A stretch of 64,000 nt of DNA from Delftia tsuruhatensis NBRC 16741 (GTDB taxonomy: Bacteria > Pseudomonadota > Gammaproteobacteria > Burkholderiales > Burkholderiaceae_C): NCBI RefSeq assembly GCF_001571325.1, contig NZ_BCTO01000038.1, positions 20,802 to 84,801 on the forward strand. The letters are read 5' to 3'. A program made the position numbers and the translations under genes. Below the pieces are notes generated by a model. It searched no databases. It saw only the letters and a list, made by a program, of their open reading frames with translations, and was not told where the DNA came from. Shown one piece after another: positions 14,746 through 23,629 of this stretch (positions are counted from its first letter, which is position 1; every line of letters starts with the position of its first letter).

Positions 14746-15821
14746 ATACCATCGAATTCGGCGACTGCCGAGACACCATGCGCGCCTGGGCGGCCCAGGG
14801 CGTCCGGGCCCAGATGTGCGTCACCAGCCCGCCCTACTTCGGCCTGCGCGACTACGGCCATGCCGGCCAACTGGGCCTGGAGCAGACGCCGGAGCAGTAC
14901 ATCGCCGCGATGGTCGAGGTGTTCCGCTGCGTGCGCGACGTGCTGGCCGACGATGGCACCCTGTGGCTCAACATCGGGGACAGCTATGCCAGCCGGCCGA
15001 ACGGCCCCAAGGCCAGCACCTATACCAATCTGCACGGCGAGGGCGCGGCCAAATACCGTGACCAGCATGCTCAGCGGTCGGCCGGCGCGCCGGAAGGTCT
15101 GAAGCACAAGGACCTCATCGGCATCCCCTGGATGCTGGCCTTCGCCCTGCGCGCGGACGGCTGGTATCTGCGCCAAGACATCATCTGGCACAAGCCGAAC
15201 CCGATGCCAGAGAGCGTGACGGACCGCTGCACGAAGGCGCATGAGTACCTGTTCCTGCTCTCGAAGTCGGAGCGGTACTTCTTCGACCACGAGGCGATCA
15301 AGGAGCCAGTGGCCGGCGACCCGCACGCACCCCGCAATCGCTGGGATCGAACCGACTACCTCGTGCCAGGCCAAAAGCCGCAGAAGCGGACCAGTCGATC
15401 AGGCAACCTCGAACGTAAGCCTCGCCCCGGCCTGCTCAACGACAGCAGGCACCAACAGGGTTCAGTGCCCTGGGAAGGATCGACGCGCAACCGGCGCAGC
15501 GTCTGGACGGTGGCCACACGGCCCTACAAGGGCGCCCACTTCGCCACGTTCCCGCCCGCGCTCATCGAGCCCTGCATTCGCGCCGGCAGCCGGCCCGGTG
15601 ATGTCGTGCTCGACCCGTTCATGGGCAGCGGCACCACGGCGGCCGTCGCGCTCCAACTCGGCCGCCAGTACCTGGGCTGCGAGCTGAACCCCGACTACGA
15701 GCCACTGCAGCGCGAGCGCATCGAGGCCTCTGCTGCACCGCCGCCCGCGACCAGGACCCAGCGCCGCGCCACACGAACACCCGAACCAGAGCCCGCACAA
15801 CGCGGGCTCTTCTCTTTCTGA
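14742..15821 (+). CDS. DNA methyltransferase, N4-cytosine/N6-adenine type
   Basis: A 359-residue enzyme. The catalytic motif TSPPYFGLRDYG is at residues 28-39, before the AdoMet-binding motif VVLDPFMGSGTT near residues 288-299, the motif order of beta-class amino-methyltransferases; SPPY favours N4-cytosine. No restriction partner is encoded beside it, so it is an orphan enzyme that probably shields phage DNA from host restriction or alters gene control. It starts on ATGA with the small membrane protein and ends at a hairpin before the C5 methylase. Confidence 0.9.
   Translation: MNTIEFGDCRDTMRAWAAQGVRAQMCVTSPPYFGLRDYGHAGQLGLEQTPEQYIAAMVEVFRCVRDVLADDGTLWLNIGDSYASRPNGPKASTYTNLHGEGAAKYRDQHAQRSAGAPEGLKHKDLIGIPWMLAFALRADGWYLRQDIIWHKPNPMPESVTDRCTKAHEYLFLLSKSERYFFDHEAIKEPVAGDPHAPRNRWDRTDYLVPGQKPQKRTSRSGNLERKPRPGLLNDSRHQQGSVPWEGSTRNRRSVWTVATRPYKGAHFATFPPALIEPCIRAGSRPGDVVLDPFMGSGTTAAVALQLGRQYLGCELNPDYEPLQRERIEASAAPPPATRTQRRATRTPEPEPAQRGLFSF
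15788..15814 (+). terminator. Hairpin between the two methylase genes
   Basis: AGAGCCCGC, five-base loop, GCGGGCTCT, then TCTC, at the 3' end of the first methylase gene. It is of the same family as the hairpins at 11334 and 17680. Confidence 0.5.
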
Positions 15822-15829
15822 GGAGCCGC

Positions 15830-17668
15830 ATGCTCACCCCACAATTTCTCCTGCCCCTCGCGGCCAAGCTGGTGATCGACCTGTTTGCCGGCGGCGGCGG
15901 CGCATCGACTGGCATCGAGCAAGCCATTGGCCGCCCGGTCGATGCCGCCATCAACCACGATGCTGACGCAATCGGCATGCACGAGGTCAACCACCCGCAG
16001 ACCAAGCACTACCGCGCCGACATTCGCGAGGTGGATCCGCTGGCCGTGACCAAGGGTGAGCTGGTGGGCCTGCTGCACGCATCCCCGGACTGCACGCACC
16101 ACAGCCAGGCCCTGGGCGGCCAGCCGCGCAACGGGGAAATCCGCTCGCTTGCCTGGATCGTTATCCGCTGGGCCGGCAAGACCCAGCCCGATGTCATCAC
16201 GCTGGAGAACGTCGAGCAGATGATGCAGTGGTCCCCGCTGATTGCGAAGCGCGATCCAGCCACCGGCCGCGCCATCACGCTGGACCGCATCACGGACCCT
16301 GCCACGGGGAAAGCCACCTTCCGCGTAGCCGAACCCGGCGAGGTGGTGCCGCGTCGCAATCAGTTCCTGGTGCCGGACCCGAAGCACAAGGGCCGCAACT
16401 GGCGCCACTTCATCCAGGCCCTGCGCGACCTTGGCTACAAGGTCGAATGGCGGGTTATCTGCAACGCCACCCTGGGCTCACGCAGCACCCGCACGCGGCT
16501 GTACCTGATCGCCCGCCGCGACGGCCTGCCCATCGTCTGGCCAGCGCAGACGCACTGGAAGAACCCGAAGCCGGGCCAGAAGCCATTCCGCCAAGCAGCC
16601 GAGTGCATCGACTGGAGCATCCCCGGGCAAAGCATCTTCGGGCGCAAGAAGGAACTGGCGCCGGCCACCATGCGGCGAATCGCCCACGGCCTGGACAAGT
16701 TCGTGCTGAACACCCTCCAGCCGTTCATCGTGAACATGGCCCACGGCGGGAAGATCGAAATGCTCGACAGGCCCATGAGCACCATCGCCACGGAAAAAGG
16801 CGGCTGCCGTGCCCTGGTGTCGCCCACCCTGATCCAGATGGGCTACGGCGAAGCCAAGGGCCAGGCCCCGCGCGCGCTGGATCTGTCCCAACCCCTGGGC
16901 ACGGCCGTGGCCGGCGGCATCAAGCACGCCGTCAGCTCGGCATACCTGGTGCAGGCCGGGCACGGCGAGGGCAAGGACGGCGGCAAGCGCTGGAGCCACG
17001 GCGCCAACGACATCCGGGGACCGCTGGGCACGGTGACGGCCAGCGGCGGCGGGCAGAGCCTGGCATCCGCGTTCATGGTCCAGGCCAACGGCGGCTTCAA
17101 CAGCACGCCGGCCCGCGACCTGCGCGACCCCGTATCGACCGTGACCACCAGCGGCAGCCAGCAACAGCTGATCGCCGCGCACCTGTGCACGCTGCGCCGG
17201 AACAGCGTGGGCCGCGACATGCGCGAGCCCGTGCCCACCGTCACGGCCGGGGCCGAGCACCATGCCCTGATCCAGTACCACCTGTCGCCCGAGCAGGAGG
17301 CCGGCGCCCTGCGCTGCGCCGCCTTCCTGATGCGTTACCACGCCAATGGCGGCCAGTGGGCGGACCTGCGCGACCCGATGACCACCATCACCACGCGCGA
17401 CCGCCTGGCGCTCGTGACTGTGTGGCTCAAGGGCGAGCCCTGGGTGATCGTGGATATCACGCTGCGCATGCTGGTGCCGCGCGAGCTCTACAACGCCCAG
17501 GACTTCCCCCCTGGCTACGTCATCGACCGCACCGCCAGCGGCAAGCCGCTGACGAAAACCGCCCAGGTGAAGATGGTGGGCAACTCCGTGAGCCCCGTGC
17601 CCATGCGGCAAATCGTCTCGCTCAACTCGCCCGAGTCCACGGCCTGGCAGCTACGCCGGGCCGCCTGA
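15830..17668 (+). CDS. C5-cytosine DNA methyltransferase (phage type) with PxxT repeats
   Basis: A 612-residue enzyme. Motif I is DLFAGGGGAS (17-26), motif IV is SPDCTHHSQALGG with the nucleophile Cys88, motif VI is LENVEQ (125-130), motif VIII RTRLYLIA (221-228) and motif X GNSVSPVP near 584. It is far longer than bacterial enzymes because the region 315-530, where the target recognition domain lies, holds six tandem units built on P-x-x-T-(V/I/A) (starts near 315, 355, 397, 433, 467, 515). No endonuclease is nearby. It is likely an anti-restriction methylase. Confidence 0.9.
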   Translation: MLTPQFLLPLAAKLVIDLFAGGGGASTGIEQAIGRPVDAAINHDADAIGMHEVNHPQTKHYRADIREVDPLAVTKGELVGLLHASPDCTHHSQALGGQPRNGEIRSLAWIVIRWAGKTQPDVITLENVEQMMQWSPLIAKRDPATGRAITLDRITDPATGKATFRVAEPGEVVPRRNQFLVPDPKHKGRNWRHFIQALRDLGYKVEWRVICNATLGSRSTRTRLYLIARRDGLPIVWPAQTHWKNPKPGQKPFRQAAECIDWSIPGQSIFGRKKELAPATMRRIAHGLDKFVLNTLQPFIVNMAHGGKIEMLDRPMSTIATEKGGCRALVSPTLIQMGYGEAKGQAPRALDLSQPLGTAVAGGIKHAVSSAYLVQAGHGEGKDGGKRWSHGANDIRGPLGTVTASGGGQSLASAFMVQANGGFNSTPARDLRDPVSTVTTSGSQQQLIAAHLCTLRRNSVGRDMREPVPTVTAGAEHHALIQYHLSPEQEAGALRCAAFLMRYHANGGQWADLRDPMTTITTRDRLALVTVWLKGEPWVIVDITLRMLVPRELYNAQDFPPGYVIDRTASGKPLTKTAQVKMVGNSVSPVPMRQIVSLNSPESTAWQLRRAA

Positions 17669-17679
17669 TCCCACCAACC

Positions 17680-17700
17680 CGGCCCGCCACGCGCGGGCCG
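17680..17700. other. GCCCGC/GCGGGC hairpin after the C5 methylase
   Basis: CGGCCCGC, loop CACGC, GCGGGCCG, 11 bases after the methylase stop. There is only a weak T stretch (TGTTTTC) a few bases later. Confidence 0.5.
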
Positions 17701-17712
17701 CCCTGTTTTCGC

Positions 17713-17817
17713 ATGACCCCGACCCAACCGAAGGCCGCGTGCCAGCTGCTGCTGCGCGCCGGCCACGTCATTTCCAAAACCGCCAGCGCATGGCAAATCG
17801 AACGGAGCAAACCATGA
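17713..17817 (+). CDS. Very small coupled ORF
   Basis: A 34-residue frame (MTPTQPKAACQLLLRAGHVI at the start) whose TGA overlaps the ATG of the next gene (ATGA at 17814). It lies right after the hairpin at 17680 and lacks a clear ribosome binding site. The coupling makes it plausible as a real small gene or as a leader that controls the next one. Confidence 0.4.
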   Translation: MTPTQPKAACQLLLRAGHVISKTASAWQIERSKP

Positions 17818-19901
17818 CCCACATCCTGATCCCGCGCGAACCCAGCACCGCCCTCCTGCGCCCCTTCATCGGCTGCAACACCCAGGAACTGCACGAGGCC
17901 TGGGCCGCGATGGTGCGCATCGCAGAGGTCCAGCACGCCCGCTCTGGCAGCCAGTGCCTGCAACAGATCGAGGAGCCCACAACCCTGGCAGGCACCACCA
18001 TCGAGCAGTACGCCCGCATGTTCGACGCTGCCTGCGAGGCCCTGGGCCAAGTCAGCGACTGCCTGGGCATCAATTCGGACATCAACCCAGGCGCCGAGCC
18101 GATCATTGCCGCCATCGAGCAGCTGCGCGCCGGCAAGACTCATCCTGTGCTGGACGACCGCTGGAAGGCCCGCATCCTCGACGGCCGCGCCATCGAGCGC
18201 GACGAGATGGGGCTGGGCGATCACCCCGAACTGCCGCTGCTGGACGAAGGCATGATGCCCCGCAGCTTCTTCGCCGCGCTCGGTCTGGAGCTGGCGCACA
18301 CGTCGGCCGAGGACCAGTTGGACGGGGAGGTACTCGGCGCGATGAGCGAGGCCGTCAACTGGACCGACTGGCTGCCCACCCCGCCCCATGGCGACGGCTG
18401 GAAGCTGGTATCCATCTTCGACACGGAGGATGGCCCCGTCGCGTGGTGGCTGCGCGAGCTGCCCGAAGCCGAGGACGGCACAACGACCATCCGCAACCTG
18501 CAGGCCGAGGTCGAGAAGCTGGAGGCTCGCATAGCACGCATCTCCCGCGCCGGGGCATCTCCTGCCGCTGTGGCCCACCTGCCCGCCGTGCTCGAGCAAA
18601 TAGCCCAAGGATGGGACGGATGCAAGTACGACGCCCCGGGCGAGACGCTGGACATCGGCGCCGACATTCGCGCCGCCGCCAAGCGCCTGCTGGCCGAGCA
18701 GCCTGCCGCTATGGCTGGGCCGACTTGGGGCGAACAGCAGGTGCATGCGCTGGCCATCCACATGGCGGCGTCTGCCCCGCCGTCGCACAAGCCGCGCGAC
18801 TACGACGCGGACATGGCCTGGGCGCATTCTGCGCTGGGCTTCATCGCTGGCCACGCTCCGGCAGCGCCCGCCCTGGAAGCGCCTGCAGCCCCTGCGGAGG
18901 TGGAAAAACTGGACGCGGCGGCAATGCCTGCGCAACTGAGCGCCATTGCCGCGCAGGCGGCCCTGGATGCGAAAGAGCGCCACAGCTACCTCCCAAATAC
19001 CTCGGCAGAGGCAGCAACGTGGAGGCCGCATTTCTGGGTCATCCAGGCCATGCGCGCGGCCATCAAATTCGACCGAGCACTCCACAGGGCAGCAGCGCCC
19101 CAGTCACCTGCCGGATTTCAGTCCGCGCCGGTAGCGTGGGCAAGCTGCCAGACTCTGGCTGCCCTTGAACAGCATCGACAAGTCAACAACTTCCCAGCGG
19201 GTGGCATGGTGCTTGCAACGCAGGCAGGCAACGCTACCGAGCCGCTCTACACCGCGCCCCAGGCACCTGCTGCACTGGACGAGCTGCGCCAGATCGCGGA
19301 TATAGCTGCGTGCTGGGGCTGCGACCACCCTGACGCCCCCGACGACACCGAGCTGCTGCGGCGGGTCAAGTGGGCCGCGCGCCAGCTGCGTGCTGTCTCC
19401 CAGGCACCTGCTGCACCCATCCTGGGTGATGCCGAGCGCCTTGCCGCAGCGCGTCAGGACAAGTCCCTGGCGGGCTACTGGCGCAACCGTGTGGCCGGCC
19501 TGGCCGAGGAATTCACCACGGCAGAGGCCGCTCTGTATCTCGCGGATCGAATCGTGGCGGACCTCTACAACTTGCCGCAGGCTGGCGTGGCGCGGCCGGC
19601 AGCACCTGCTGCGCCTGCAGTGGATGCGTGGCTCCAGCCGGATGACATGGAGGCCCTGCAGCGCTTTCATGAGACAGCCGAGGACGACGAAAGCTACGAC
19701 ATCGGCAAGGAAGCCGTCGCGCGCCTGTGCGCCTTCGGCTGCCTGCAATCGCACAGCTTTGGACGCTACAGCACCACGGACTTCGGCGACTACTTGCTGG
19801 ACACCTGGGCCGGCGCGCGCACGCTGCCGTTCACCACTGCAGCAGAACGCCGCGACCGCGCAGCCCAGGCAACAACCAAGGGGGCGACCAACCATGGCTG
19901 A
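17814..19901 (+). CDS. Large modular phage protein with Ea22-like segments
   Basis: A 695-residue Ala/Pro-rich protein starting MTHILIPREPSTALLRPFIG. It looks like a chain of short domains separated by APAAP-type linkers (near residues 345, 470-500, 540 and 590). One unit has the PVAW...EPLYTAPQ pattern typical of the Ead/Ea22 family encoded in lambdoid early regions. A coiled-coil stretch (NLQAEVEKLEARIARIS) is at about 227. Its function is unknown. No frameshift is apparent. Confidence 0.6.
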   Translation: MTHILIPREPSTALLRPFIGCNTQELHEAWAAMVRIAEVQHARSGSQCLQQIEEPTTLAGTTIEQYARMFDAACEALGQVSDCLGINSDINPGAEPIIAAIEQLRAGKTHPVLDDRWKARILDGRAIERDEMGLGDHPELPLLDEGMMPRSFFAALGLELAHTSAEDQLDGEVLGAMSEAVNWTDWLPTPPHGDGWKLVSIFDTEDGPVAWWLRELPEAEDGTTTIRNLQAEVEKLEARIARISRAGASPAAVAHLPAVLEQIAQGWDGCKYDAPGETLDIGADIRAAAKRLLAEQPAAMAGPTWGEQQVHALAIHMAASAPPSHKPRDYDADMAWAHSALGFIAGHAPAAPALEAPAAPAEVEKLDAAAMPAQLSAIAAQAALDAKERHSYLPNTSAEAATWRPHFWVIQAMRAAIKFDRALHRAAAPQSPAGFQSAPVAWASCQTLAALEQHRQVNNFPAGGMVLATQAGNATEPLYTAPQAPAALDELRQIADIAACWGCDHPDAPDDTELLRRVKWAARQLRAVSQAPAAPILGDAERLAAARQDKSLAGYWRNRVAGLAEEFTTAEAALYLADRIVADLYNLPQAGVARPAAPAAPAVDAWLQPDDMEALQRFHETAEDDESYDIGKEAVARLCAFGCLQSHSFGRYSTTDFGDYLLDTWAGARTLPFTTAAERRDRAAQATTKGATNHG

Positions 19902-20088
19902 CGCGATCCCCACCCACCCCATGGCCCTGCGCCGCGAGTACCTGGCCACCGCCCAGGAAATCGTGCGCCGGCCCACCGAGCAGGCCCTGCCCCGCCTCGT
20001 CCTACTGACCGAAGCCCTGCTGCGCGACCTGACGGACGAACCTGGCCTCACCGTCAGCGTGCACATGCCACCGCGCAAGGAGAACTGA
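19894..20088 (+). CDS. Small phage protein
   Basis: A 64-residue protein starting MADAIPTHPMALRREYLATA, overlapping the end of the large gene by eight bases. It is mostly helical with many Arg and Glu residues (AQEIVRRPTEQALPRLVLLT). The family is unknown. Confidence 0.55.
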   Translation: MADAIPTHPMALRREYLATAQEIVRRPTEQALPRLVLLTEALLRDLTDEPGLTVSVHMPPRKEN

Positions 20089-20089
20089 C

Positions 20090-20641
20090 ATGCAAGCAAC
20101 ACCCCAGCAGGTCCGCCTGCTGCAGCACACGCTGGGCCTCAGCGAGCACCAGCGCCGGTCCTACCGCAATCACTTCGTCGCCGGGCGTGGCCACCACGAC
20201 ATGCCCGACCTCGAAGAGCTGGAGCGCCAGGGCCTCATGGCCCGCGTGCGCACGCCGGCATTCTGCGAAGCGCGCGACATCGTGTTCGTGACCACCACGG
20301 CCGGCGCCGCCCTGGCGCTGGAGCGGTTGCCCGAGCCACCGCCACCCCAGAAGCAGACGCAGTACCGCCAGTGGCTGGATGCGGATACCGGCTGCACATT
20401 CCGCGAGTGGTTGTGCGGAAGCCGGCTGCCGAAGTTCGAGAAACGCGGCTACGTCATCGAGGGAACCCTGGAATACCGCATGTACCGCATGGTCTGGGAC
20501 GGCGACTGGGACAGCTACCGCGACGTGCAGGGCCAGTGGGCCACCACGAAGAAGGAGGCCAAGGCCAGCTACAAGGCCGCGCTCAAGGCGCGCCAGCAAG
20601 CACAGCGCGCCGCAAACCAACAGGAGATTCGCCATGCGTGA
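20090..20641 (+). CDS. Phage hypothetical protein
   Basis: A 183-residue protein, GGAG before the ATG. The N-terminal third (RRSYRNHFVAGRGHHDMPDL then EELERQGLMARV) reads like a small domain seen in many phage and ICE proteins; the C-terminus is a Lys/Ala-rich helix (ATTKKEAKASYKAALKARQQ). The function is unknown. It overlaps the next gene by eight bases. Confidence 0.65.
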   Translation: MQATPQQVRLLQHTLGLSEHQRRSYRNHFVAGRGHHDMPDLEELERQGLMARVRTPAFCEARDIVFVTTTAGAALALERLPEPPPPQKQTQYRQWLDADTGCTFREWLCGSRLPKFEKRGYVIEGTLEYRMYRMVWDGDWDSYRDVQGQWATTKKEAKASYKAALKARQQAQRAANQQEIRHA

Positions 20642-21326
20642 TCGCCCCATTCTCTTCAGCGGGCCGATGGTCCGCGCCTTGCTGGCAGGCACGAAGACCC
20701 AGACGCGCCGAGTCGTGAAGCCGCAGCCCGACTCCACACACAGCGGCTTCCCCTACTGGAACGTCGGCGGCTATCGCGCATCGTGGTGCCGCAGCGCGGC
20801 GGACGGCGGTCCGCTGGAGCCCGCGAACCCGCTGCTCTGCCGCTATGGCCAGCCAGGCGACCGGCTGTGGGTGCGCGAGACTTGGAACTGGTTTGACCCC
20901 GGGACCATCCCCACCGACCGCGCCGGCGCGCGCGCACCATTCACAGGCAGCCAAGCCGGCCGAGATATCCCATGGGTGGCTGCCTACGCTGCTGATGGCC
21001 ATCTACCTTACCCAGGGTATGAGGGCCGCGATCACTGGCGCCCGAGCATCCACATGCCGCGCTGGGCCAGCCGTATCACGCTCGACATCAAGGCCGTGCG
21101 CATCGAGCGCCTGCAGGACATCAGCGATCAGGACGCGGCAGCAGAGGGCGTGGCCACCTGGGCGCCCGGGGCGCTGTCGCCCGACAGCCTGAACGCTGAC
21201 CCGTCCGACCAGTTCCGCTGGCTGTGGTGTTCGATCAACGGCCCCGACTCTTGGGACGCAAACCCCTGGGTCTGGGTCGTGGAATTCGAGCGCGCCAAAG
21301 CAACAGAAAAAGGAAAAAGGCAATGA
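20634..21326 (+). CDS. ASCH/YqfB-like phage protein
   Basis: A 230-residue protein starting MRDRPILFSGPMVRALLAGT. The opening (PILFSGPMVRALLAGTKTQT then RRV) together with GDRLWVRETW and the C-terminal WVVEFERA is the pattern of a widespread phage ASCH-related family thought to bind RNA or modified nucleosides. AGGAG precedes the ATG; the stop overlaps the excisionase ATG. The biochemical role is not established. Confidence 0.7.
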   Translation: MRDRPILFSGPMVRALLAGTKTQTRRVVKPQPDSTHSGFPYWNVGGYRASWCRSAADGGPLEPANPLLCRYGQPGDRLWVRETWNWFDPGTIPTDRAGARAPFTGSQAGRDIPWVAAYAADGHLPYPGYEGRDHWRPSIHMPRWASRITLDIKAVRIERLQDISDQDAAAEGVATWAPGALSPDSLNADPSDQFRWLWCSINGPDSWDANPWVWVVEFERAKATEKGKRQ

Positions 21327-21580
21327 CCAATACCGAAACGCTCAACATCCGGGAAGCAGCGGAGATTCTCAAAATCCACGTCAAGACAGCCGAGGACCTG
21401 GTGCGCGATGGCGAGATCCCAGCCGGCAAAATCGGCCGGGCATATGTCCTGATGCGCCGCGACGTGGTGCGCTACGCCGAGAAAGCCATCCTCCAGCAGA
21501 CAGCCGAACGCCTTGTGCGCAAGCGTTCACCAAAGGGCGTTGGCAAGGTCCGTGCCCCGCAGGTTCGCGTAGCGCATTAG
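21323..21580 (+). CDS. xis: Excisionase-like HTH protein
   Basis: An 85-residue protein with a MerR/HTH_17-type DNA-binding domain: LNIREAAEILKIHVKTAEDL, VRDGEIPAGKIGRAYVLMRR, then a basic tail. It is the last gene of the rightward early operon and converges on the integrase gene, overlapping its 3' end by 54 bases, the usual place of xis. It would bend DNA at the attachment site and bias the integrase to excision. The symbol is by position and fold. Confidence 0.7.
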   Translation: MTNTETLNIREAAEILKIHVKTAEDLVRDGEIPAGKIGRAYVLMRRDVVRYAEKAILQQTAERLVRKRSPKGVGKVRAPQVRVAH

Positions 21581-22645
21581 CATGCGCTGCGTCTTGTGGC
21601 CTGTGATCTTCATGATCTGCGTCTCGCTCAGCGTTGTCCGCTCAAAAAGGCGGCTGGTCGCTTCGTGACGCAGATCATGAAATCGCAGGCCCTTGGCGCC
21701 GGCCTGCTCCATGATCCCGGCATACAGGTTCGACAGGTAATCAGTGGTGGCATGCAGGTCTTCATCGCGCTTCGACCACCACGGGAAAATCAACGACTGA
21801 GGGCTGGGCACATCCAGGCCCTGCAGGTAGCTCTCCAGCACTCCCACTGCCACCGTGGACAACGGCACCTGCCGCTTGTCCCCGTTCTTGGTCTTGTCTA
21901 AAAACACCGTTCGCCGCGTCAGGTCCACCTGCGCGAGCGTCAGCGTGTACATCTCGCGCATCCGCATTGCTGTCTCCACGGCCAGGACAAACAGGCATCG
22001 CAGCGCCGCCTGATGCTCCAACTTCAGCGGCCGCTGCTTGCGCGCGAGCACTCCCCCCTCGATCACGTCCAGCACGGCCTCATATTCGCCCCGCTCCAGG
22101 CGCCGGTCACGCTCCACATCGGTGCGCGCCCCACCTTCTGCCAGCGCGGCATCCGTCTTTGTGTACTGCGCATATCCGTCCGGCAACGTGCGTAGCGGAT
22201 GGTCTGGCAGGGACAGCAGCCCCTTTCGCATCCCCCAGTCTGTGCACCTGGCCAGCGCCCCCACTTTGGCGCGGATGGTGGCCGGTGCGAGGTTTTCCAC
22301 CCGCTTCATCTCCGTAATCCAGCCATCGACCCAGGCCGAATTGATCTCGCTCAGCGGGTAGTGACCACGGCTTTCAAGGATCGTGCCGAGGGCACTTCGA
22401 TCCTTCGGCGACGGATGCGCATCACGCTCGTACTCGCGCACCAGCTCCTTGATCGTCAGCACAACCTCAGCCTTCTGGTGCTCGGCGGGCACGATGCCGC
22501 GTGACAGCAACGCATCCAGCCTGGCTGCATATTCATCGCCCTCTGCCTCGGTTGCAAAGGTCAGGTAGAGCGGTTTGTCCAGCACGCCCCGGCGCTTGAA
22601 CGTGTACTGCCAGGTGCCATTTGGGAACTGTTTCTTGCCTGCCAA
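21527..22645 (-). CDS. int: Tyrosine recombinase (prophage integrase)
   Basis: A 372-residue enzyme from a TTG start at 22645, chosen because GGAGG lies five bases upstream and the protein then begins AGKKQFPNGTWQYTFKRR, the normal start of this group. The frame stays open back into the tRNA gene, but that part would translate the tRNA. Catalytic residues: Arg in ETAMRMREMY, HDLRHEAT, GHKT and Tyr about 359 in MRYANLRG. A SAM-like core-binding domain covers residues 80-170. It sits beside tRNA-Val, so its attachment core should be the tRNA 3' end. Confidence 0.92.
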   Translation of the reverse strand: MAGKKQFPNGTWQYTFKRRGVLDKPLYLTFATEAEGDEYAARLDALLSRGIVPAEHQKAEVVLTIKELVREYERDAHPSPKDRSALGTILESRGHYPLSEINSAWVDGWITEMKRVENLAPATIRAKVGALARCTDWGMRKGLLSLPDHPLRTLPDGYAQYTKTDAALAEGGARTDVERDRRLERGEYEAVLDVIEGGVLARKQRPLKLEHQAALRCLFVLAVETAMRMREMYTLTLAQVDLTRRTVFLDKTKNGDKRQVPLSTVAVGVLESYLQGLDVPSPQSLIFPWWSKRDEDLHATTDYLSNLYAGIMEQAGAKGLRFHDLRHEATSRLFERTTLSETQIMKITGHKTQRMLMRYANLRGTDLANALW

Positions 22646-22769
22646 GCCGGCCTCCGATGTGCTGCAAATGGGGCGCGAGTCTACGCCCAGGCAGGATGGT
22701 AGACAACTATTCTCGGCTGGTAGACGCTCCCTTTGGCTACCATTCTGGCGGGTAAAACGGGCAAAGAAA

Positions 22770-22795
22770 AAGGCCCTAGATGTCTCTAGGGCCTT
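22770..22795 (-). terminator. Terminator 3' of tRNA-Val
   Basis: AAGGCCCTAGA, loop TGTC, TCTAGGGCCTT; on the minus strand it is followed by TTTTCTTT. It lies between the tRNA and the integrase gene. Confidence 0.75.
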
Positions 22796-22814
22796 GATTT
22801 CATTCAGTTTTTGG

Positions 22815-22890
22815 TGGTGGGTGCTGACGGGGTCGAACCGCCGACCTACGCCTTGTAAGGGCGCCGCTCTACCAACTGAGCTAAGCACCC
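22815..22890 (-). tRNA. tRNA-Val (anticodon UAC)
   Basis: A 76-nucleotide cloverleaf with encoded CCA. The acceptor stem GGGTGCT/AGCACCC is perfect, the D arm is GCTC...GAGC, the anticodon stem is GCGCC/GGCGT with loop CTTACAA (anticodon TAC), and the T arm is GGCGG-TTCGACC-CCGTC. It reads valine GUA/GUG codons. The 3' half is the probable integration site of prophage 1, whose left end lies outside the window. Confidence 0.95.
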
Positions 22891-22904
22891 CACCTTGACT
22901 GGTG

Positions 22905-23177
22905 TCAGTTCAGGGCATCCTTCAATGCCTTGCCCGGACGGAACTTGGGAACCTTGGCGGCCTTGATCTTGATGGTCTCGCCGGTGCGGGGGTTGCGGCC
23001 CGTGCGGGCGGCGCGCTTGCCAACGGCGAATGTACCAAAACCAACGAGCGACACTGTACCACCCTTTTTGAGGGTTTTCTTCACAGCCTCAATCGTGGAA
23101 TCCAGTGCGCGAGCAGCCGCAGCCTTGGAGATGTCGGCGTTGTTAGCGATGTGCTCAATCAGTTCGGTTTTATTCAC
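22905..23177 (-). CDS. hupB: DNA-binding protein HU-beta
   Basis: A 90-residue nucleoid protein starting [20 protein letters not shown] (GTG start, AGAGGC upstream). It has the full HU signature: VSLVGFGTF, the Arg/Pro DNA-embracing arm [19 protein letters not shown] and a C-terminal helix. HU bends and compacts DNA as a dimer. It is followed by tRNA-Val in the same direction. Confidence 0.96.
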   Translation of the reverse strand: MNKTELIEHIANNADISKAAAARALDSTIEAVKKTLKKGGTVSLVGFGTFAVGKRAARTGRNPRTGETIKIKAAKVPKFRPGKALKDALN

Positions 23178-23629
23178 AAGATGCCTCTGGAGAAATAAGT
23201 GAATGGAATGTCTCTGCGGCCACCAACTTGGCGCGACCAGAAACCCGGCGCGACGGATACGGAATCTGGCTTGCCGTTCGACGCTTGCCTCGGGGCAGGC
23301 ATCGGTGAATTAAAGCCATCGACCTTCCAGGTGTCAATGCACGCTGTGCATCGCAACGACAGGGCACGATTCTATGCGGTTTTGGCGCCAGCTTTGGCTT
23401 TGCGGCCGGTTTTTTGCGCGCAGCGGGTGCTAGCGGCTTCACGAATTGACAAGGGTTGACAATGGACTTGCCCGCCGCAGGCCTTGCCAGTGCTGCAATG
23501 CGCCTTGGCGCTGCGCGCCGGCAAGGCTGCAGCAGCTGCCCTGCCTCACTCATATGCTTCCAAAAGAAGAGCACCCCAGACCGCCCCGCATGTCAGGCGC
23601 ATGGGCTGGGGGAGCGATCCGCAACGCCC
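23178..23629. other. Intergenic region between pgsA and hupB
   Basis: No credible gene is seen in 452 bases; the open frames lack codon bias and recognisable products. It should hold the hupB promoter on the minus strand, but no strong -35/-10 pair stands out. Confidence 0.5.

Noticed and set aside
22646..22888. N-terminal extension of the integrase
   Set aside because: It would translate tRNA-Val and its terminator; the TTG start with GGAGG fits the family better.
23178..23629. Short open frames in the pgsA-hupB interval
   Set aside because: No codon bias, start signal or family resemblance.
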